From NCBI RefSeq assembly GCF_947172395.1, contig NC_069093.1, positions 16,217,561 through 16,281,560 of the forward strand: DNA of 64,000 nt, given 5' to 3'. Shown here piece after piece: positions 57,406 through 64,000 of the stretch. Positions within the stretch are counted from its first letter, which is position 1; each line of letters begins with the position of its first letter. A model generated the notes under the pieces. The model saw nothing but the letters and a program-made list of their open reading frames with translations, was not told where the DNA came from and searched no databases. The position numbers were made by a program, and so were the translations under genes. Origin of the DNA: Bicyclus anynana (Eukaryota; Arthropoda; Insecta; Lepidoptera; Nymphalidae).

Positions 57406-57920
57406 TAGTTAATCAGAATCAGATATTCTTTGTAGGTATTATGTATGCCACTAGCCGATTAATCCAAGCTGTCAATTTAACCCAGGATCTTTCTTAATGC
57501 CTAACTGCAGAAGGGAATACGTCAAATTAGAAAAAAAAATCGGTAATGATAACTATAGGAACAAAAATCACACCAGTTCTATTCAATATTTTGTTTTAAA
57601 ACAATTCAGAAACGCGTGAAAAATTCAATTAGTAATAAAACTTGTTAACAACTAATTGCAAAAACAAATAATTGAACTTTACACAGCTCGGACTCGTGCT
57701 CTAACTGGCAACTAGTGTTGCTAAATGAGAAAAATTTCCAACTCGTAAAACAATGTTGTTTAATGCTAGTTGCAAATTATAGGACAAATAAAAGCAACTT
57801 GCTAAATGTTTTATTGCATCGCTTGTGATTTTCGACACCTATTTCTTTGACGCTGTGATATGCTTTTAATCATTCCGATCATAAAGTGCACATACAGAAC
57901 TGCGTATATATAACTAATTG

Positions 57921-58084
57921 GAAGCCTCAACGGTAAGTCCGGCTGGACTCATCACCGAGGAGTGGCGGTTCGATCCCCGCCCGTTGGTCTATTGTCTAGT
58001 TTAGCACAGTCTTTCTCGACTAATTGGAGGGGACAAATTGGTCATATTATAAAATATATGGCAAATATTCTTTTAAAAAAAAAA
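57921..58084 (+). mobile_element. SINE C, second copy
   Basis: GAAGCCTCAACGGTAAGTCC, GTGGCGGTTCGATCCCCGCC and a tail as in the copy at 55972, ending in (A)n. Confidence 0.8.
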
Positions 58085-58149
58085 GACTGCGTGTACACTG
58101 CGGGTATATGGGACTCGCTGACTGACCAGAATACCCACTAAAACCCAGC

Positions 58150-58460
58150 GGAGCCACCTGCGTCCTTTTGGGATACGAAAGAATCACGAAAAAAGGCATT
58201 TTTTCATCCAGACCTCGTGCTGCCTACAAGGGTGGAAGGAGGTGCGCATTTCGGCGCCTTCTACCAGCAGTCCTTCTGCGGAACAGGTCAGCGTCAGGCG
58301 CCCGCTCTTTCTGCTACTCCGAAGCCCCCTTTAAACCGATGACAGACTCGCAAAAGGAAGCAAAGTGAGACCATCCTTCTTTGCTGTCGACAGCGAGAAG
58401 TCTCCCCGAAGAAGGCGACACCAGTGAATGCCTTTGCGGCGCCCATGACACGGACCTACT
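58150..58460. other. GC-rich island of unknown origin
   Basis: Clearly richer in G+C than its surroundings, with one 66-codon frame on the + strand (58168-58368) that matches no domain I know. It may be a fragment of a mobile element. Confidence 0.35.
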
Positions 58461-59574
58461 CGTATCTACCTAGTTTTATAATTAATGCTGAAAGTTTGTG
58501 GGACCATGCTTCTATTAGATATATATACTAACATTTCATATACGAGTATAATAAGTATATGTATCGTAAGCAACTATATAAATTAAAATGCTTTGGGTCT
58601 TTCAAATGTCCCGATCCTCAATCATCCAAGTATAAACAAAAAAGAGTATTTTATTCTAATATGGTTTATTATTATGACAAATCATACATCATATGATCAC
58701 TTGCCTGACGCTTCATGGATTCGTTTCAGAGATTCTGAGAGTTAAATGCGATTATATTTTGATAACTTGATATTGATAACTTCAGCGATGTTACTTGTTT
58801 TTTTTTTACGGACTTCCAAAAAGGAGGAGGTTCTACGTTCGGCTGTATGTATGTTTTTTTTTTAAATTTTTATAATCTTTGTTGAGGCAAATTCTCATAA
58901 CAACATACTCTACGCAAAGTACGCATTTTTTTTATTGTTCTTATTATAACTAAATTATTGTTGCCTTTATTGACATGTCATCAATAACACATATCTTAAC
59001 TGCGTCTGACGCGCCAGACCTACTTGAAGATATTGAACCAATGGCCATAATTACTCCTCTGTTATGTATTAGGTATGCCGAGTAATCATGCGCCCATAAT
59101 TGCTGAGCATAATTGCAACCAAGCTATGAGCCACTCCAGAATCTCATTACCGAGTCCAAGGCAATAGAACAGTGCGAGTTTCCATACTAAGGCGGTTATA
59201 ATTAAACTAATACCTATTCGGAAGAATCTCTTCTGAAAGCTTATTATCGTTATTAAAAACATTATAACCTGGTTAAGCGGTTAGCTTCTGACATCCTGTG
59301 TTCGAAAATTAAACTTTTCTTCTCTTCCTCAAAGTATTTAGTTATAATTTTGAACAATTAAAAAGTTAATGGTGTTTATAATACACCCATGCGACGGAGA
59401 GAACAAGCCATCGATCTCTTTCATAATTAATATTTGCATATTATAAAGGTTGGTCGGTTTATGGTGATAATGTAAGACTTTTTAACGATCATTATTCACT
59501 TTAAATGATAATGACCAGCACAGCCTTAACATGCTCTAACGAGGCACTGGGGATGTTTAGTAATCACACTAATA

Positions 59575-59690
59575 TGAGAAAGAGAGAGGGATATTTGAAC
59601 TCCGTTGCTATTGGTTTCAATTACTCTTTTGGGACGAAAGGGAAAAGGATGTTTCAACTCCGCCGCTATTTGTCGACAATTACTTATACT
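59575..59690 (+). repeat. Two units of a short repeat (GAGGGATATTT..CGCTATTGG)
   Basis: Units at about 59585 and 59646 share GGATATTTGAACTCCG / GGATGTTTCAACTCCGCCG and CTATTGG/TCGACAATTAC with the array at 60228. Confidence 0.65.
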
Positions 59691-59862
59691 TGTAAAGGCA
59701 AAAGTCGGTGTGTAAATGTGTGTATGTTTACGTTTAACTACTGAACTGATTTGGCTGAAATTTAGAACAGCGATTGAACATACTCTGGATAACATAGGCA
59801 TCCCGGAAAAATCCAAGATTCTCGCGACGTATCTGAAAAACGCAAACGATTATCTGCTAGTT
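59691..59862 (+). mobile_element. Helitron-like remnant
   Basis: AGTCGGTGTGTAAATGTGTG, GATTTGGCTGAAATTTAGAA and ATTATCTGCTAGTTA. Confidence 0.55.
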
Positions 59863-60227
59863 AATTAAATTACAGTTTTGAGGTCGGTTTAATTTTTTTT
59901 TTGACGATTTTTTTTACCGTTTAAGTGTCGTTGGATGGCAATGGAAACGTCGCTTAACATGCGGCATAGGCGGGCGCGGTGTAAATAAGACGAGATATGA
60001 TCTCCTGGCCGGCCGCCAGCCGCACCTGCCCCTCCCCCGCGCAGATAGCGCTTAGCACTGCTGCTGTCTCTGCTCCCTATCTTACCACGTACTACAAGCA
60101 ATTAAATATACTTACTTTTATTTGAAGGCGTGGTAAGCGACCAGTAGCGCACCAGGCATCACGAGACGAGAGAAAGACAAATGTCGACTAAAAACAGCTG
60201 AATCGAAAATATCACTGAATTGACATT

Positions 60228-60434
60228 GCGTTGCGAAAGAGCGAGGGATATTTCGGCTCCACCGCTATTGGTCGACAATTACTTTTCACTTTACTTGCAT
60301 TGGGACGAAAGAGAGAGGGATATTTCAGCTCCACCGCTATTGGTCAACAGTTACTTTTTCTTTTTAATTGCATTGGGATGAAAAAAGAGGGATATTTCAT
60401 ATTCGCCGCTATTGGTCGACAATTTGCGTCAATG
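60228..60434 (+). repeat. Three tandem 72-73-bp units ending in a palindrome
   Basis: GAGGGATATTT starts at 60243, 60316 and 60388, each followed by CCGCTATTGGTC[GA]AC. The last unit runs into a perfect 15-bp stem, 5-nt loop palindrome (CAATTTGCGTCAATG) at 60420-60454. Confidence 0.78.
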
Positions 60435-60454
60435 ACATACATTGACGCAAATTG

Positions 60455-61215
60455 TTTATATTTTAATTATAAGTAATTTTTATAGTAATAAATGACATAC
60501 CAGACCGCCTGCGCGGTTGTAAGTGGAAAACTAAGGCTTATACACAGACAACAACAGTTCGAAAAAAGGAAAAGCAATTCTTACAAGTCGCTATTGTGTT
60601 CATCAACCTGTGAAGTAAATTTTACGCCTTTTGTGCCTGTAGTTAGAACAGAAACATGCTTGAGATCAGAACACACCAGTCGCTGCTTGGAAATAGAAAC
60701 AGAAATGATTACCCGACCACTGTCACATAAAACTCACTAATATTTTATCCACTATTGGTCAGCAATGTGTCTTCTCTCTCCGCGAGATATTTGGTTAACG
60801 CATTCTACTGACTACTGGTTTGTACCACAAACGAATACGAAGGTAATAGTAAACCAGCTTTAAATTAGGAATTGTATTTCATTTGTATGCCGAATGTTTT
60901 CACTCTGTCCAAAACAAAATATCTATTAAACATTCCATAAACGTAACGGTTTCATTTGTAGAATATTTTTTTCTTCGAATTCGCATTACCGTAATTTTCT
61001 CCGGAAAATGGCGGGAAAATTGCGGTGACCCGCGCCTTTACAATTACTTCAATCGGTTTAATGTTCCCGCCGCGTTTTACCTTCAGTTTTCTATTTCCAT
61101 TCAAGACATGTCAAGGGCATTGTGGAAGGTAATGTAGCAATAGTTTTAGATTTTCGCAACAAACATGGTTAAAGTGGAAACCAAATTGAAAAACCAACTA
61201 AAGCCCTGCAAAATT
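60455..61215. other. Unassigned sequence
   Basis: No gene or repeat family recognised. Confidence 0.4.
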
Positions 61216-61507
61216 TTGACGACCTTTTTGGCGCAGAGGTATGCGCGGTGGTTTTACAAGACGGAGGTCCAGGGTCCGATTGAAGTTTTCTTAATGGGTC
61301 CAGGTCTGGGTGGTGGGGGGCTTCGGCCGTGGCTACCACCCTACCGGCAAAGACGTACCGCCAAGCGATTTAGCGTTCCGGTACGATGTCTTGTAGAAAC
61401 CGAAAGAGGTGTGGATTTTCAACCTCCTCCTAACAAGTGAGCTTCCATCTTAGATTGCATCATCACTTACCATCAGGTGAGACTGTTGTCAAGTGCTAAC
61501 TTGTAAA
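61216..61507 (+). mobile_element. SINE B, full length
   Basis: TTGACGACCTTTTTGGCGCA, TTCGGCCGTGGCTACCACCC and CATCACTTACCATCAGGTGA. Confidence 0.8.
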
Positions 61508-61570
61508 GAATCGAACCCAGGATCTCCGTCTTATAAATCCACCGCGAATACTGCACCACGGAGGCCAAAA
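61508..61570 (-). mobile_element. SINE B head, inverted, directly abutting
   Basis: GAATCGAACCCAGGATCTCC, GTCTTATAAATCCACCGCGA and CACCACGGAGGCC are the reverse complement of a SINE B head. Confidence 0.72.
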
Positions 61571-61849
61571 AGTGAAAGAGCTTCTACGTCCTCGGCCAAA
61601 ACCTCCGCTGTTAGGAAATAGCAAGTACACATTTTGAAATTCAACTTTAATTACCAAACTTAGCTACAATTAACCATTCCTTTTTTAATAATATTCTTCC
61701 GATCGAATTTTTTTTCTTTGGCCACGGTGGTCAATCTCGTATGTTGAGATTAACCATTTACACTGGAGATATTATAGTACACAAGTGTGTGCGCAAGCAC
61801 AAATGCACTCTCTATTCCCTCACTTTCATATGGGACGGCAGACCGACAA

Positions 61850-62075
61850 GACCGGTGAAAGATTAGGCGCAGGACCGGTAGCTTTACGTGCTCTCCGAGG
61901 CACGGGGGTGTACTAACATCGCTAACTTCCCAATTCAGGCTGCTATTAAGATTTTTCTGGTAAGAAAAATCTCAATAAAGTATTTTTGTTGTTGGCCTGA
62001 CCCGGGATTCGAACCCTGAAACACATTGTCCGTAGCTGAACCAACCAACCACAAGACAATTGAGGCAATTGAGAC
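61850..62075 (-). mobile_element. SINE D, minus strand
   Basis: The reverse complement gives GCCTCAATTGTCTTGTGGTT, GGGTTCGAATCCCGGGTCAG (perfect B box) and the tail with TGCCTCGGAGAGCACGTAAA. Confidence 0.68.
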
Positions 62076-62512
62076 TTTTACAATAACCATTTTACCATTA
62101 TACTAAAGTTACCTTTATAATATCCGTATCTACAACTGGATCATATTATTTTGCGCCGTAATGATATTTTGACATTTACGAAACAACTGTGGAAATATAC
62201 CAGACGAAATCTAAGACCTCCTCTCCTCCTCCTCTCTAACTGAGCAAATTATGTTAAACTGTCATGCTTCAATTGTTTTTCTCTTGGATTATGTAGAGCG
62301 GAGTAAGTTTCTGACTTTTGTTCGTTGTAATAGCGTTTAAGAGTGAAATTTATAAGGATTACACCTATTAAAGCATCATGAATGAGGATAATCTAGGCAT
62401 TCGGTTGGTTGGATTTGTTGGGAGTCGTTGCTTTTAAGATATTGTCTTTAGAGGTTGGTTGTAATGCCCGACGAAGTATCGTGGATCCAAAATAATACTA
62501 ATCCTACTTCCT

Positions 62513-62745
62513 ATCCTTCTAATATTATAAAGGCGAAAGTTTGTGTCTAAGAGTGTAAGTGTGAAAGTATGTTTGTTCCACTTTTACGCTGCGGCTACTG
62601 AAGTGATTTAGCTGAAATTTGGATTGGAAATAGATTTCACTCTGGATTAACACATAGGCTACTTTTCATCCCGAAAAAATCCACGATTCCCGCGGAATTT
62701 GTGAAACTGAAATCCACGCGGACGAAGTCGCGGGCGTCCGCTAGT
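62513..62745 (+). mobile_element. Near-complete Helitron-like element
   Basis: TCCTTCTAATATTATAAAGG start and the terminal hairpin GCGGACG..CGTCCGC followed by CTAG. Closely related to 6081. Confidence 0.74.
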
Positions 62746-62921
62746 AGTCCATAAAGCGCAATGATAATGGAAATATTATTCTGTTTGTTTGTTATTACTA
62801 CTACTTATAGTTACTTATCAGAGCATCCTCTTCTATTGGATAAATGCGTAAAGAGATTCCAGGTTAAAACACAGAGCGCTGCTTTATAACGATTACTCAT
62901 ACATCATTATTGTCATCTGAT

Positions 62922-63242
62922 GGACGTCCACTGCTGCATACAAGCGTCTTCTAAGGTCGTTTAAACACTACGGCCTTGAGCCGCTTTCATCTAGTGGCTG
63001 CCTGTAACACGCTTGACGTCTTCGGTTCAAGAAACACAAGAAACACTTTCCGGTGCGAGGTCACCATTCTGTACAATCTTGGAACCTTAACTACGATTTA
63101 TGTTCGAATTGTGTGCCCCACCCTATACCTACTTCATGTGATGTTGGTAACTTTGGTTCTTCTGTGGATCTCCTCATTCCTGTTTCGTTCACGCAAAAAT
63201 ACTCGCTCGGTCGCTCAAATGTGCGTTGAGTGACTCTGAACC
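62922..63242 (-). mobile_element. Old RTE-like LINE copy
   Basis: GGACGTCCACTGCTGCATAC, TCTTCGGTTCAAG, and TTTGGTTCTTCTGTGGATCT then CCTCATTCCTGTTTCG run in the RTE minus-strand order with many substitutions and small indels. Confidence 0.7.
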
Positions 63243-63764
63243 CGCTATACTCAACCTGCGGCCCTCGGGGTTTGGTTGTTGGCCCATCAAGGACATCTGA
63301 TATTAAATAAACCATTTTGAAAACTAACCGCGACTAAAATAGTCGCCTGACTCCTCTAGCGTTTTGTTTTTAATGTACACTGTACTTATTACCGTAGTAG
63401 TCGATTTCAGAGACTAATAGCATTCTCTTAATTAATATACCTACAATTTAAAAACTATTATCATTCATATTGCGAAAACCTAAAAAAATATTAATTAATG
63501 TTGCGGCCCGCGACACCATGACTAACACGTGTTTGTGGCCCCTTTGAGAAAAAGGTTGAGTATCATTGCGTCTGAACTAGGAAGAAATATTGTTAGAGAA
63601 TTACTGGCATTACTGGCAACAAGCACTGTTTGATTTGTTTGATCAGGCACTGAAGAAATTTGCAAAATTTCACAAAATTTCCTGAACACTCCCCAGCTTA
63701 ATTGCATATGGCAGGTAACAGGTTAATAATAGTGATCAAAATCGATGGCATAACATGGTATTCG

Positions 63765-63930
63765 AGGCATGAGGGTATAGCTTAACATCCCAACCCCGTA
63801 ATGCTATTACGAATTTCTTATAAGAAAATTTCATTACTTCTTCGCTCGATCCAGATTTTGAGCCTAAAGTTCAATGAGCCACAAGGATAAGGTTAATGAT
63901 CCTCAGTGTTACCACTGAACCAACAAGGCA
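63765..63930 (-). mobile_element. Degenerate SINE D copy
   Basis: AACATCCCAACCCCGTAATG, TTTCTTATAAGAAAATTTCA and ACTGAACCAACAAGGCAATT follow SINE D order. Confidence 0.42.
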
Positions 63931-64000
63931 ATTCACATTTACTTACATTACAGTATAACAACAGGGAGCTCAAAACCACTCGAGGTCAGAAAGTAGGTAC

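Overview
The window is AT-rich animal DNA, almost certainly from a moth or butterfly. The evidence is long introns, heavy repeat load and repeat types typical of Lepidoptera: RTE-like LINE tails ending in (GAT)n, several tRNA-derived SINEs, and Helitron-like ends with a GCGGACG/CGTCCGC hairpin followed by CTAG. No bacterial-style gene organisation is present. Species cannot be named from the sequence.

One host gene is supported: the 3' part of a Beaten-path (Beat) family immunoglobulin gene on the + strand, five exons between 24768 and 42630 (269 residues plus stop in the window). Every splice site is canonical and every phase matches. The exon or exons carrying the start codon and signal peptide were not found. 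Two coding exons of this gene are duplicated locally. Exon 2 lies in a nearly perfect nine-copy 190-bp tandem array (28784-30487). The 3' half of exon 4 is followed by two diverged but frame-preserving 130-bp copies and one truncated copy (40598-40929). Intron 3 also carries a cluster of seven dispersed, same-strand copies of a motif of up to about 80 bp with a GTAATTAC core (36937-39175). I cannot assign that cluster to a known repeat family.

Layout: 1-17517 is repeats and unassigned AT-rich DNA. 17518-22571 is a decayed DIRS-like tyrosine-recombinase retrotransposon with inverted terminal repeats, an internal complementary region, and remains of gag, RT/RNase H and recombinase; its gag is split by a 129-bp tandem array. 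22572-24767 is repeats. 24768-42630 is the Beat gene with repeat-filled introns. 42631-48178 is AT-rich DNA with a foldback MITE. 48179-55417 is a young BEL/Pao LTR retrotransposon (411-bp LTRs with one mismatch, 5-bp target duplication) with one frameshift inside pol and a 798-bp element nested in its 3' LTR. 55418-64000 is SINEs, a Helitron-like copy, short tandem repeats and an old RTE copy.

The insertions are layered. The BEL element sits in an older RTE tail, the DIRS element in an older LINE-tail-like repeat, MITEs in SINE and RTE copies, and a 101-bp retroposed fragment in a SINE. Calls rest on reading translations and motifs by eye; no database search was possible.
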